A stretch of 64,000 nt of DNA from Todiramphus chloris collaris (GCA_025345505.1 JANVCC010000047.1:6995373-7059372), one strand, 5' to 3'; counted from the stretch's first letter, positions 9,476 to 23,400 are shown. Notes: generated from the sequence alone by a model not told the origin. Numbers and translations are program-made.

Positions 9476-12400
9476 GGTTCTCAGTCCCATTAGACAGGTT
9501 ACCTTATGTCAGTGAACTGTTTCTGTGTACAGTGATAACATAAAGCACTTTCATGTCCTTCAGGACTGAAGCCACAAATAAATGTCATAAATATCGCTTG
9601 TAGAATAAAATATAAAATGTATAAAATTTTCTATAGATTTAAATAAAATTCACTATAAAATTTATCAAAACCAACGCAGATAGCCACAGAAGGATTGTCC
9701 TACTAGAAGGGAAAACTTCTGGGCCTGTGTCGTTACCACAGTGATCTCTTTCATCACCTCTCTTTTGTATCTGGCCTAAAGGGAACAAGGGTCACTGGAA
9801 GAAGACTGGAGTTTTCCTTCTGGCCTGTTATCTCCAGTTTCCAAACTGCTTGAAACTGTTGGCAAAGGCACAGAACTGAACAGATTGACTTGCTACCAGG
9901 GAATGGGAGCGATGCGTTCCGAGACCAGAAAAAGCCTTCCTTATCCACTGCCAAGAGCCAGACTCTCGGACTTAAACAGATGCAACAATTACATATGTTA
10001 GAAGCAACTGGAAGGCTCAGGCATAGAGCGAGCTGAAAACAGAAACTCAGGCAAAAGAAAATAACCTTCTTAAGGAGAAATGCAATGATCAGAAGGACTC
10101 CCTTCTACAGCTGAAGCAGAAGCCAATGTAATTAAATTTTAAAACCCGCTTCCTTACTGCACTCCCACGGCAGCAGCAAGGTGGTAGCCCCGAAAGAAAC
10201 AGCTGCCCAAAGACATATATAGTTTTAAGCAAACCTTGGACCAATAAATCTGATTTCTCAATTTCTGTGTATTTTTTAAACTTAGCTGAAATAGAATATA
10301 AAAGAAACAATTAAAAAAAAAAAAAAAGGAAAGAGAAAAGAACAAAGCAGCTAGTTTCTGATTTTTCCAAGTCTTGATTTAATTGCTATTGCTTTTCCAA
10401 AGGTTGTGGGAACAGTTTTCTCATTTTCACTGCTTTACTTTAAGTTGACCAAAAGGCGAATGACCTTGCTGCATTCTTTATTTTTATTCTTTCTGGTTTT
10501 TTTTTATAAAGTCCTGTGCAGGTATATCAAAGACTGTCAGAGATCAAGCACCTTGCCTGAGATTTAATATTCAGGATCAGATTCAAAATCCACTTTATTG
10601 TGGCACAGTATTGTGGAAACACAGGTATTGGTTTCCATGACTTTGTGTTAACTCTTACGTGAAAAGATTCAGAGCACATCTGGGGAGAGGAAAACCTACT
10701 GGCATTATTCTGACTTCACAGAGAAGAATCACCTCATTGCTATGACCGTGCTGATATTAGGAATTGCTTGTGCATTCCTAGTCTACATTACATGACATCC
10801 TGGAGGAATGTGGTTGAATGGATGAAGAAAAGATAGAACAGATAAAGAACTCTGAACAACCAAGTGGGGAGAAAAACAGGAAAGCATTAACAGTCTTCCT
10901 CTGAGACAGGTGACAACCATATAGGTCTGGTTTACTTTAGTCAAAGACTGAGTGTCCACACAAAATGTTTTAGTGTCCATGATGTCCCTATCCTCCCTAG
11001 TTCGACCACATCATACACTGAATAGTTAGCCCAAGGAATCTCTCTGGGACCCAGTTTATAACTACTTCAGAAGACCCTTATACAGTGAAATTAGTAACGA
11101 TGCCTAATAACTATTGATATTTGCAGAACTTCTCTACCTGCTGCTTTGATAGTGACCATGTCTGTGCTGTGCTGAAAACTCTGCTTTGAATGTTGGTCAT
11201 GTCAACTTGGCTACTGAATTTGAAGTCTAACAGGCTGATTTGTGAGAATCTGGGGTGCCTGGCACCAGCCAAGCAATGAACAGTTGCTGGATGAAATGAG
11301 GTGGCTATTAAAGGAGGATGCTGGACGAAGTCATGGTTATTGCCAACAGTAAAACTGCTTTCCAAATCTCTTGACAATGGAAGGAAATGGTTTGAAATTA
11401 AGTTAATGAAGCCCTGTGAAGCCCCACAGTCAAAGTAAATTGAATCTATTGGTGAGATCTGCAGATCAAGACTACGAGGACCCTTTTGTGTGACAGAATG
11501 AACAGCAAAGAGTATACACCTTGAGATATGCCTTGGGACAGTACGGTGTGAACGGGACACTGCTGCAGCCAGATCCAAACAAGACAAGTTCCCGAGCACA
11601 CAGACTTGGCTTGGTGAGATCTACCATTGTATCCCAAAGTCTGCACATGATAGTGCAGATAGGAAAGCAGTTCTCAGGAGAAAGGTGACGCTGAACGACA
11701 AGGTGCTGTTTTCTTTTCCATTCAGATCTTTACTCCAGTAAAACTCTTGATAAAGTAAACGAAATGAAATGATCAAGTGCCATAGTCAAAGGACACGCAA
11801 GCTTGAGAAGATTGCTTTGCAAAGTAGCACCTAAAGTATTGTAAAGCTGCAAAAACACCACAGTTGAACTGAGCTTACAGAATGATTTATACATTTTCCT
11901 CAAATGCATAATGTATCCACAGTAACTGAACCAAGGTGAAACCATAGGGGCTCTCAGCAGCATAGTGAATTAATGCACCAATAACAATCCACTGAATAAT
12001 CGGTTCATCTTTTGCTTAAGTCATGAGCGTAATTGTATTCAAGACCCTCACACTACAGCATCTGCTTTAGAGGGCTGGGACACAATACACCTACCTCCTG
12101 AAGCTCTCATTAAAGCCTAGTCACATCCTGTTACACAGATGAACCATTCTTACTTTTTAGTATTCCCTTCGACTCATTCCGCAGTTTGTTTTGTTCAAGG
12201 CTGCAGCACCATTCTGGGCTACGTTTCAGTTACTGGTATCATTCTTTCTGTGCTACACAATGAAATTGTATGTATTTGGTAACAGAGTTCCTGAACTTGT
12301 ACGTTCAGATAGTTTCATCTCTGTCACAAGCAGATTTATTCCAAACCCCGAAGAAGCTCACATAATGCACTTTTCTTCTAACAATGGAATTACTATGAAT

Positions 12401-14084
12401 AATAATTACAGTGCTGTGGCAGACAGAAGGAATCAAGTATCCTTCTGCATTAACATGCAAACACTTAGGATTCGAGCCTTCCTGCCTCGAACAATTAGAT
12501 TATCAAAGAGCTTTTCCCTAGAGAATGAAGCAAGAGCTGGCACAGCATCCATTTAGCCAGAGACCCTGACACCTTATTTACTTTGGATCACTCTGCAACG
12601 CTCTCCCTTCAAGATTAAGAAGAACTTGTCTCTCTTGGGTGAATATATTCTACCTTTGGAGCAAAACCTAAAGGAGAGGCTCAGAAGAGAGAGAGCGCTG
12701 CATGCCGGTAAGAAACTGTATGAAGAAGGATTGGGCAGACCATGAGAAAAGCCTTCCTCCCTGCATGCCAAGCACTGTGCCTGGCCCCAGGGAGAAGTTT
12801 GGGAGTTCAACTGTTAAAATTGAAGGCATGAAAGATGCAAGAAATCAGAAAGTGGGAAGAAAAAAGTACTGCAAAGATTTTAACTCTGCTACACTGGATA
12901 TTATTGAGATTTGGTTCCTGGGACGATTCCATTGCCCTGGCCAGATTTACATCTGGGGCTTAAGTCTCAATCTCTTCTGTATGGCAGCTTTTGATGGCTT
13001 TAGCTACATCTTGTAACCTACCTCTCAGCCCTGGCCACAGCTCACCTTTCTCTGCAGAGAGCCCTTCTAACTACTGGCCCTGCTCCTATCTTCAAGGAGA
13101 GCAAAAAGCAGCTACTTTTGTTACCTGCCCTGAGACACCTTCAGGCAGCTGCCTCTTGAGCTCTGCACCCCTGCTCTTCAAATTAGTGAAGAATTTCAGG
13201 CTGCTCAGGGGGTTGGACTATCTGGGACCTACCAAACTAGTTAATATATAATTAAATTGCAGTGTTGGGATGAGCAAAATCAGGCCAAGGCTGCTCTCAA
13301 AGGAAGGAAAGAGGATAATACAGGGTGCATGGCAAGTAAGTGAGGGGTTACCGGACAGTCAGAAGTTCATCACAGAGGTGGGTTTTTTTCTTAGTCACAC
13401 CACCTCCTTAGATACCAGGTATTTTTCCTTTTCATATTTTTCCCTTTTGTAGTGTTCAGAAAGGTGACCAGGTTTAAAATCCTGATGCTTCTACTGTTGT
13501 AGCTGTTTTCAAACAATGGTCAAAGCAAAACACTCTCCACATGCATGTGTGTGTTGAACTAGCATTTGGAAATGTTCAGCACCGTTGTAACATTTCCTTT
13601 TTTTTTTCTTTCTTTTCTAGGGAATGAACTTTATGAAGAACAACAGAAACCCTGTTCTTAGTACAAAGTGCCTTAGCTCTAGTTCCTGCTTCGCTGAGGA
13701 TTTCTTTTACACTGAAGAATGAAAGTGCATCTAACTTCCAGCTGATCTGCTGAACAGACTCCCGCTTCCAGGATAGAGATACTGTTCTGTTATTAAGAGT
13801 CCATCATGCAGTACTAATGCATAAAGTGCTAGAAACATTAACCTCGAGTCATTTTCCTTTTATAACAAAGATTAATTCATAGAAAACACTGCGGGATGAA
13901 ACAGATACTGTGTTGTTATGAAAACCCAACAAATCTTTGGGGCAGGAGGTAACAGGACTTCCTAAACTCTGTGGCAACAAGCACGAGGGTGGCTGGGTAC
14001 TCTTGCCAACATCAAACTGAGAACTGCTGTAGGAGATGCCATGATACGAATATGTGACATAGAAAACATCTACTAACTGCTCAC

Positions 14085-14217
14085 CTTTTCTTCATTACCA
14101 ACACGACCCCCAGAAATATAATGACGAAGAGCAAGATGCCTGCAATGACTCCAGCGATTTTAACAGTATGGTCGGTCTGCTTCTCAGGCTCTGGGTCCGG
14201 TTTGCGAGTGGCAGCCC
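14085..14217 (-). CDS. PTPRM: PTPRM transmembrane exon
   Basis: This 133-nt exon has a CATAG acceptor (ending at 14218) and a GTGAGC donor (14079-14084). It enters in phase 1 and leaves in phase 2. It encodes an acidic, proline-containing stalk ([20 protein letters not shown]), then a 22-residue hydrophobic helix starting [11 protein letters not shown] and ending GVVLVM, then the stop-transfer residues KKR split across the exon end. A GxxxG pattern (GVIAG) at the outer end of the helix is a common packing motif. This peptide is the best single identifier of PTPRM in the window. The next cytoplasmic exon is either the 30-nt microexon at 6512-6541 or the usual KLAKKRK exon, which I cannot find and which must lie before position 1. 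Confidence 0.98.
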
Positions 14218-16637
14218 CTATGGAATCAGGAAAGAAGAAAAGAGGAGGAAAAAAAAAAAGAATAAGGATGTTATTCCCTCCACGTTTAGACATTTAACCT
14301 ACTCAAGTCATTAGTCTTATCTGGGGCCAAGGAGAACAAGGCTTGATCTTTCGAGAAAAAAAATCCTGCTTTCCTAGGCATTGACAGGAATATAATTCTT
14401 CTTGTTCTTCCAGGACATTCTGCAAGACCACAGCACAGGTGGGATACGGCTGCCAGCCCTGACCCCTTCAGAAGAGCCTCTTCACAGATTCACACATTTC
14501 TATATTTTTATTATCTGCGCCGACTCCCTTTTCTTTCTGCCATTTAGGAACTTGCTAACAACACAATAACTACCCTAAGCCTTTATCCAAATTTGATTTG
14601 GTGGAACATTTTCCTCAATTATTTTTCATAAATGAAGCTGTAATTCCATAACATATTAGCTTAAACACCTGGAAAAGTGAGATAAGCTCATTTACCATGC
14701 ATTTTACCCACAATTGTTTTTTACACAATAGACTTTTTTCTTTTTTTTTGCCTTTGGAAATCTAAATCTAGGTCACATCTGGTAGGCAAAAAGACTCCTT
14801 CTAAGCAATTTATTCACAAAGTGGGAAGCAGCTGATGATCACACCACTGGCACCCACATTTAATATCTGTTTAAATGAGATAACCAGTGCCTTACAGCAG
14901 CTACTGTCTTAGCTCTTCCAGCTTCTCCATTTAAAAAAACACCCCAAACATCGTTTGTACTGTTTACTGTATAATGTGATGGAACGTCAAATCCATGTCT
15001 GATGAAATATCCATTTCCTCTACTAAATGAGTTCAGGATGAAAAATGTTAAGGAAGCAACATTCAATTCATTAAACTGATTTTATTATTTTTCACAGACT
15101 TCCTTTTTTTTTTTTTCATTTTTTTAATCAAAACATGACAGCATTCATCATTTGAGGCACTATGCCGTAAAGTGGACACAGGGATTTATGGATCACTTTC
15201 CCTGCTATAGCTTTTTTGGAAAGGAAGACTAAAGCTTAGGTGAAGTGTAGTATTTTAAAGACCACATCATTATCTTTCCACCTGGGTTCCACAGAGGATT
15301 CTGAAAGCACCAATTATATTTTACTTGTTTCTTTTCTTCTTTGGAAAGAAAGCAAATTAGCAATCAATTTACATGCAGAGATGTTCTCTGAAAGGTGCAA
15401 TGAAAACATTTCCCATGTTTCTTCTCACTTGTAATCAGCATGTTCTAAGAAGGTGAGCACTTCTGAGTGCCCACCACTACACTTCAAAACTCCTTGCCAG
15501 GAGGAATGACAGGAAAAACCAGACAATTCCAATTGCTGCAGAAAAGGTGATAACTTTTAATCAAAATACATCTGGAGCTAGCTGCTGGAAACAGGTTATT
15601 TGGAAAATTCTGGCCATGGTGAGTGCTGAGGCAAGGGAAGATGATCTGCTGCTTGTCTCTGGGCTCAGTCCCACCACAGTGTTATTTTGATAGTAATGCA
15701 ATCTACTGCTAATACACAATATAATTATGAATTAGTAAATATCTTATTTCATTTGAGTTAAGGTAGCAGAATCTGGCTCTGCATTTTCTTCAGTGCAGAT
15801 GCATAAAATTCTGTTATAAAGAGTTCTATTTTTATTTTCCCTGTATCATGTATAAATCATTTTGTTAAACTCTTTATCACTGTAAGCAGCACGGCGCTCG
15901 GAACTGTAGCAGATATTTAGAAGACATCTAAGGTGTCTTCATGCCAAAGGCAGTGCTTGACTTGAACTTGGCATACAGGAAGCAGTGAATCAAGTACGGT
16001 GCAAATGGTTAAGACCTCATGAGGACTTCACAGTCCTCTTTTAAATCTGAAACCCCAGCCAGAAAGAATGCAAAGTCAACAGCAAACATTATCTTTTTTA
16101 GATGTAATTTCTAAGATTGGTTCCTTCCAAAGTCTATTCTTCATTATCTCTTTCAGCTACCTCACCCTGCTGGAATACTCATTGGTAATGACTTCTTAAA
16201 ATCAAATTCTGCCTTAGTGTTTCAGTCTTTTTGTAAAGGCTTCCAGTGGCAGTTTGGGATCATGAATGCTAGCTATTAAAAGTAAGTGAAGGCAGCCTGG
16301 CTACATCTTCACATAGAACTCTCAACTATCCAAAGTTTTTTTATGTCAGTATCCTGTCTGTCTTTGACAACACAATGTCCTCACCTCAGTGGAACCAGCC
16401 AGACATACACTATGCAGAGGAGACGATAACAAAATCATATTCAGAGCACACACATTTTCTACCTATCATGGGAGAGCAACTTTCACAAAATGCCTTCAAT
16501 GACACAAAGCATTACCCTCTTGGGAGCCATGGCCAAGCTGGAGAATCCACCACTATTGCAAATTCTCCAGAGAGAATTCTTCTAATCTGTATCACCTAGC
16601 ACTGACTCAAGAGCTGCTGCCTCAACATTGACTCTTC

Positions 16638-17180
16638 AGAGAACCACAGAAATGTTTTTACTTGGAAGAGATCTTACAGATCATTGAGTCCAACCCTTAA
16701 ACCAGCACTGCCAGGGCACCACTAACCCATGTCCCTCAGCACCACATCTCCACAGCTTGGAAACCCCTCCAGGGATCATGGGGACTCCACCACTGCCCTG
16801 GGCAGCCTGGGACAGCCCTGGACAACCCTCGAGGGAAGAAATTGTTCCTCAGCTCCAAAATAAACCTCTCCTGGTGCAATTTGAGGCCAATTTCTCTTGT
16901 CCTATCACTTGATCCTTTGGAGCAGAGCCTAACCCCACTTGTCTCCAACCTCCTGTCAGGGAGCTGTGGAGAGCCAGAAGGTCTCCCCTCAGCCTCCTTT
17001 TCTCCAGGCTCAACAATCCCAGGTCCCTCAGCTGCTCCTCACCACACTTGTGCTCTAGACCCTTCCCCAGCTCCATTGCCCTTCTCTGGCCATGCTCCAG
17101 CCCCTCAATGTCCTTCTGGGACTGAGAGGCCCAGAAGTGAACCCACGATTTGAGGTGCAGCCTCCCCAGAGCTTCCATGT
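16638..17180 (-). mobile_element. CR1 LINE 3' fragment, minus orientation (543 bp)
   Basis: One of the longest copies here. It starts near AGAGAACCACAGAAATG and runs through CCTCAGCTGCTCCTCACCAC to CTCCCCAGAGCTTCCATGT. The overlapping 103- and 148-residue frames are element remnants. Confidence 0.94.
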
Positions 17181-19265
17181 ATTTAACAGATATACTGTAC
17201 AATGGTAACATTAAACCCTCAAGTGCATTAGCTGAAGTAAAAGCTGTCAGTTTACTTCCCCCTGGTGTCTGTACGATAGGTAGATTTGATCCCAAGTAAT
17301 ATTTGTCTCTCTCCTCATAATTACTTCTTAACTAACTTTTAATCCAGAGCCAGACTGGCCATTGCACTGGCACCACGGAGAGTGGTGGGGACCAAAGCAG
17401 CCAAGGCCACTAGTTCTGAAATTCCTTTTGCCACTTGATAAACTGCATTGTCAGTTTGTGCTTTTAGTTTTGTTTGTGTGTTTTCAAGAGAGAGTTGGAA
17501 AACTACTGTTGCAAGGATAAAAAAAAATGATGCTGTGGTTTCTCTTTTCCTCTGCTCCACTGACACGTAATAAAAAAGCTGAGTGAAATGCCATCTTTCA
17601 TTACAGAAATGCTGTTAACTACACGCTATTGTATCATTATATTATAGTCCTGGCGTTTGCCTCTTATTTATTGTTGTTGTTTCAACCAGTTTGTCTGACA
17701 TGGTCATTTTTAATGTCCTTGATCACCCTAGAGCCTTTTAAAAATATATAGCTGCAAGACTAGTGGAGGTCTCTATCTGCAGTGAAATATCTGTTTCTAA
17801 TGATACCCTGGATATTGTTACCAACAGCTGAGCTAACCCCACTGCGTTCTCCTCACAACACTTAAGCTAATGATTTCTTTGGGGTTTTGTTTGTTTGTTT
17901 TGGTTCTACCCTGGCCCACATAAGCCTGCCTTTAAGCCTTGCCCAAGAACCCCACTCCTGTTTTCTTCCAGAGACTGTCTGGGCTAGTGGAGTTAGAAGA
18001 ATCAAGGCCAAACTGGCACAAGTACTGTGGTCCACCTTTAGAAAGGCAACAGGACAGCCCGAGGGAGCTGCTTCATAAAATGAAAGGACGAGGAACTGTT
18101 TCCTGCCAGTTTAAAGAAAGGATTAACGTGCTGACTTTGGAAAGTCCTTACTTGATGAGAACAAAGTAAAGTGCTTCCTGCCAGAAGGCAAAAACAGAGC
18201 TACACTTAGAGAGAAACCCCAAGGTGCCACAAACCCCCTGCAAACTATTTCCACAGGCTTCCTGCACTGACTAAAGCCCCTGGTAACCCTTTGTTATTTA
18301 CTTTTCTAAATACTCCCAGCGATTCTACTTTCCCTTTTACTTACTTATTTATTGCCCAGTCATTGTGGCTTTCCCTACAGCAGCTTTTAAAATGTGAAAT
18401 ACCTTTTTTTTTTCCCCCCTTCACTTACAAAATCTGAAATTCCACTACCCTGATTTATGACTTTCCCTCACAGGTCCCATTTTGTTTGTACTTTGCAAGA
18501 CTCAGTGGTAATATTTTTAAGCAGTATCCACAAAACACCTCAAGATTTTGTTTCACTGATTTTTGACTCTTAGATCAATTCCATTTGCATTTTTCTTAAT
18601 ATTGGAATCTCCTTTCCTGAAGTTTACCGATTACTCAGCCACTTCTTGGCATCTTACCTCCTCTTCAGACTGAGAACTGAATTATCTTCGAGTTGCTAAT
18701 ACTTAGTTTCTGCCATACTGTGAAATCTTACATTACTGCTCTTCTGTTTCTGTACCAGGGGTTAGAAAACTGGGTAAAAAAAACCCCACTCGCTTTGAAA
18801 AAATTCCAGATCTCATCAGAGATATACGGGTCTGGTATAAGTATTAGAGCAATAATTTGTGCTTGTCAGAAAACAGTTCTGACACTTCCTTGGGTGGAAA
18901 ATCTCCCTTTTCTTTCTCATTCAGAAGGCACAAGTGCCCTGTCATTGATCAGCCCTCAAACTCCATATACAATAATCTCCTGTAGGTAGTTTAGGGATAG
19001 AAAAGTTTGAGCAGAACTATTCCTCATTAAAATGGAAGATAAGACTATTTGTTGAATGAACTAGCCAAGCAAAATATTGTTCTTTTAACTTACATGACAG
19101 TGTTATCTTCTTTTTCAACACCAATGAAAATGTTCTTCACTAAAACAAATGGACATGTACCAAATTGGAAAAAACCTCTCTCTCCTCCCTTTGCAAATGA
19201 ACAAAGTTTGGACTTGATTTTCAATCTTTCTTAGTCCCTTCCAAAAAAATGTAGTTAGAAATTAC

Positions 19266-19490
19266 AGAATCGTAAAATCATAGAATGGTTTGGGTTGGAA
19301 GGGACCTTAAAGATCATTTAGTCCAACCCCCCTGCCATGGGCAGGGACACCTCCCACTAGACCAGGTTGCTCAAAGCCCCATCCAACCTGGTCTTGAACA
19401 CGTCCAGTGATGGAGCATCCACAGCTTCCCTGGGTAACCTGTTCAAGTGTCTCACCACCCTCACTTTGTCTAAAGTGATCTTTAAAAAAC
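19266..19490 (-). mobile_element. CR1 LINE 3' fragment, minus orientation
   Basis: It contains ATCATAGAATGG then TTTGGGTTGGAAGGGACCTT, close to the CR1 consensus, followed by the 'CCATGGGCAGGGACACCTCCC' subfamily type. It is among the least diverged copies, so probably among the youngest. Confidence 0.94.
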
Positions 19491-20010
19491 TTGGACATTT
19501 CTTGTCATATCTGTGTCAACAAACAATCCCTACCTTTAATTAACTAGACTGGTGGCATCTTATTTCTCCCACTCAAGGCTGACCATAGCTGCTGCCTTTT
19601 CTACTTCCTTTCTGCAGCTTTAAAGCTCTCAAAAAGTACTTGCTTGATAAGTTACTTGCAAGCCTTTCCAACTCTATTTCATTCAGAGGTGTTCCATTGA
19701 CTAATGGATAACTTTATAAGGCTTTAAAACAATAATACAGTTAGTCCAGATCATCCTAGTTTCTAGATAAACTTGAGACTAACTTGTTGTGGTGGCAATT
19801 AGCCCATAATTATTTTTTATGCAGGCAGTGAGAGTCGTCACACTTCAGCACCTACTTGTAACTAACCTCATATAGTGAGTGATGAAAATGAAACATTACA
19901 GCCCCATGTGACAGTTACACTGGGATTAGGTGGCAGAAATCATGCAAAATGGTGCAAGGCACAAGGGAAGCAGAGTTGGAACACCTGTTACTAGACCCTC
20001 ACTCCTAGGA

Positions 20011-20484
20011 CATCAAGGGGCTGGGGTGTATCCAGAGAATGGCAACTAAGCTGGGGAAGGGTCTAGAGCACAAGTCTGCTGAGGAGCAGCTGAGGGAGTT
20101 TAGGTTGTTCATCCTGGAGCAAAGGATGCTCAGGGGGAGACCTGGCTCTCGACAGCTCCCTGACAGGAGATTGAAGCCAGGCAGGGTCAGGCTCTTCTCC
20201 CAAGACAGGACAAGATGAAATGGCCTCAGGTTGCAGCAGGAGAGGTTTAGGTTGGACATGAGGAAGAAATTCTTCCCCAAAAGGTTTGTCCAAGACTGTC
20301 CCAGGATGCCCAGGGCAGTGGTGGAGTCCCCATGATCCCTGGAGAGGTTTCAAAGCCATGGAGTTGTGGTGCTGAGGGACATGGGTTAGTGGTGCCCTGG
20401 CAGTGCTGGGGGAATGTTTGGACTCAATGATCTTAAAGGTCCTTTTATATCTAAATGATTCTATGATTCCATGATTCTATGATC
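20011..20484 (+). mobile_element. CR1 LINE 3' fragment, plus orientation
   Basis: It runs from about CATCAAGGGGCTGGGG to a long 3' tail of ATGATTCTATGAT-type repeats (20455-20484). This is the clearest intact CR1 3' terminus in the window. Confidence 0.95.
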
Positions 20485-21783
20485 CTATTCTCCCTGCCAC
20501 AAAGTAGGAAGACTGAAAAGATCAGAGGACTTGGCTTTAAAGCCTTTGCCCATGCTCTCCAAGGACAGCAGAAATTGCTAGTAGTATTACTCTCTATTAT
20601 TTGAATGCTAGTAGGATCTAGAAGCTCTACATCAGATTGGAAGCCCCACTGTGCTAAGAACAGGGCAAGCACACGGCTAATGAATCTCAACCAGGAAAAC
20701 CACACTATCTATCTGAGCGAGGCCGCAACAGGCAGGTGGAGCAATTACAGCAGGGAGAGGGAGGAATATACCCCCAAGAAGAAGCATTTACGACACCCAA
20801 ATAAATGAACACGTGTATCCTTCCTGCTCTTTGAGCTGGTATCACTCAGCATTTCCAGTTAGTAACACCACAGAAACAGGTCTTCGAGAGTGATTTGAAG
20901 GACAGAATAATGGTTTTTTACGGACGGCATTGGTCAGGGTGTACCAAGGAAGGAATTAACATAGAGGTTAATAAAAATAAAGGTTGGAGAAGCAGAGGTG
21001 CCCAAAGTAAAGGGCTGGGATAAAATGCAGTATGACAAAATAAGTACACACGTATGTCTGTGCTACTGGTGTGGAAAGAAGCTCTCCACAGGGGTAGGTC
21101 CTGATTGTAAATGCCAAATGATCAACAGGAATTCCAGTCCTACCTGAATGGGACAGATAGTGCAAAATGACCAGTTTCCTCCAGATATTTCCTTACTATT
21201 TCTAACCCCATTGTTCCCATGACTGCAGAAAACTGTACGCTCATTTTTAAGCCTGTCGCAGCATTACTGGTGTTATGAAAAGCCAAGCCAGTCCAACAGG
21301 CTTTTTATTAGAGTTTCAAGTTCATTCCAGATGCCAGGATTTGTGACTGTCTTGGAGAAGACCCAAACCCCATCCAGATTCGTAGATGAAATGAATTATC
21401 ACCCTGGCAAGCCCGCTTCGACTGCAAGTGACTGGCATTCAGTCCTCGTCTGCTAGCCTGCGTGTAGTCTGCTAACAAAGTCTTTGTTCTATGACTTCTG
21501 GTAGAAATCCAGCCAAGAGAGAAAGTTCTCCCTCCCCTTTCCTCACTGTTAAGTTTTCACATCAGCGTTGCTAGCTTTTCTGCAAAAACATGCTCCTTTG
21601 GTGCCCATACGGCAGAAGCTCCGAGGTGGTGCTGGACAGGGTGGAATTTGTGTCAGAAGGTGGTTTTGACGTGCATTTTTCCCAGTTTTCACTCTCTACT
21701 CCACTCCTTGAATATTTTCCTCAATGTCTGCTTGACGTCTCTTTTTGCAGTATTCTTTCCTTGCTGTTCTTGGCTTCTTTTGG

Positions 21784-22535
21784 TGTCCTGGTTTGAGTGA
21801 GCACAGGAGTAACTCTGCGAGTGGTTTTCCTTCCCGGCTCAGCTCTTCTCCGTCCCGCAGAGTCTGAGCCCAGCAGCTGTTTCTTGGGCAGCGGCTGCTC
21901 CCAGCAGTGCCAACACCCCCCGGGCAGAGGCAGCACCCGGGGGGCTGCAGACCGAGGCCACTGCTGGGGCTCGTGCCCCACGCTGGGGGGGCAGAAAGGA
22001 AAAGGAGCGGCCAGGACAGGGGACCCCAAACTGCCCAGCGAGGGATCCCAGCCCACAGACACCTTCTGCGGGACAGAGCTGAGGGGGCAGGGGGGCCAAG
22101 CCCCACTCGGCTCGGATCCTCTTCCATCTTCCTCCTGCCTTCTTCGCTGGCCGGCACCCGAGGAGGACTCTGTTCTGCCTTCGATCCCGAGCTGTGTGTG
22201 CTGAATGCAGCACCAGAATCCAGCTCCTGAACACAGCTCCCATCTGCTGCTGGGCCCAGTCTGGGACTGCCCTGGTACCTGCTCCACAGCAGCAGTGGTG
22301 ATGGTGACACAATTGCCATCAGGGGGTTGGGTTCCATACTGGTCTTGTCTATATTTGCATATATTCCATTGTTATTATTACTATTTTCATTTTCACTAAA
22401 GCTGTTCTAGTTCCTTTCCTAATGGCTGAGTCTCTCTCCCTTATTCCCTTTCCCTTCCCCTCTGGGGAGGCAGGGGGGTTAACAGAGAGAGGCTGTTACA
22501 GGTCTGAGGGGCTGCCCTGACCCTAAACCCTGACA
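21784..22535 (+). mobile_element. Solo LTR of an avian ERVL-like retrovirus
   Basis: This 752-bp element starts TGTCCTGGTTTGAGTGAGCA and ends ACCCTGACA, so it has TG...CA ends with TGTC/GACA inverted termini. An exact 5-bp duplication TTTGG flanks it (21779-21783 and 22536-22540). Five-base duplications fit ERVL-class integrases, and TGTCCTGGTTT is the usual opening of avian ERVL-type LTRs. It is GC-rich in the first 450 bp and pyrimidine-rich near the end. No internal retroviral sequence adjoins it, so it is a recombined solo LTR. The long overlapping frames on both strands (up to 213 residues) reflect its GC content. Orientation is set by the family's recalled 5' end. Confidence 0.85.
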
Positions 22536-22799
22536 TTTGGAAACACTCATACATAAACTGTTTTGTTGTTTTGGTTTGTTTGTTTGAGGTTTTTTTTTTT
22601 TTTTTCTATGGGGCAGGGATTATGTTTTCTTTCTATTTTGCTGAGCACAGGAGCCATTTAAATGTTTAAATTGATGTATCCTGGTTTTCCCTCCTCTGAT
22701 GCGTTATCACCTGCTAAATCTGGGTTTTGAATGTCTGGGAAAGAGGGCAAACAACACTTATATTTTAGCAGGAGACTATCTTCTCTGCAATTTATGGTC

Positions 22800-22858
22800 A
22801 ATACATATGTATGGATATGGATATGTATATATACAATACATATATATATGTAATTTCT
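22800..22858. repeat. TA/TATGGA-rich simple sequence
   Basis: Degenerate ATATGGATATG and TATATA tracts between single-copy sequence. Confidence 0.8.
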
Positions 22859-23400
22859 GGCACAATGCATATTGCTGTGTACAGATCTTTCCTAAAACAG
22901 ATTTCTGTGCTTCCAGAATACAACCTTGCTGATTTGGTACATTGTTTGCTTGGTGTTTTTTTAAATACAGGAAAAAAACAGCCTTGTGAAAAGATCTGTG
23001 CTAAGATGGGACCATCAAAATAAGGCTCCACCGTGTAACAATAAGTATGAATTATTAATTTTGTTTGCCATATTCTTTATGAAAATGTAAATACCACCTA
23101 CAAACAACTGCATGTAAAGAAATGCAAAGAACTGCTTCACTGATGAATATGACTCATTTAACTGACTATCAAATGAACTGTATCACTGGTGGATGATTCA
23201 TGTTGGTGCATGTGAGGAAAAAGACTGGTTTTTGTCTTAAACATCTGTGTTTCTGGTTGTCAAGAATAATAATGATCGTGCTTAAAACAAATACAGTTCC
23301 CAGTTTTGACATGTATCTTTTGGTCTCGTCACAATCTGATTTTTAATGGGATTTTAACTCAAGCTCCTTAGACTGGATTTTTCTGGAGAATGTTTTTTGT

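Larger units (their letters stand above)
6542..14084 (-). other. PTPRM: PTPRM intron (7.5 kb) between transmembrane exon and microexon
   Basis: A phase-2 intron with GTGAGC donor and GGCAG acceptor. It contains the interrupted CR1 at 7.4-8.2 kb and a 32-bp tandem duplication at 9.4 kb. From 8.2 to 14 kb I see no other repeat and no exon. Confidence 0.8.

Noticed and set aside
12702-13016. 104-residue plus-strand frame
   Set aside because: Single-copy but without any domain, codon or splice evidence.
13590-13622. Strong splice-acceptor-like sequence on the plus strand (T-rich run then TTTTCTAG)
   Set aside because: It is on the strand opposite PTPRM, and no exon-like open segment with a donor follows.
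16849-17295. 148-residue minus-strand frame
   Set aside because: Mostly CR1 sequence in its own sense orientation; a relic.
21696-22337. 213-residue minus-strand frame, with 188-, 157- and 135-residue frames in other phases
   Set aside because: All lie in the GC-rich part of the solo LTR, where stop codons are rare in every frame; none resembles a known protein.
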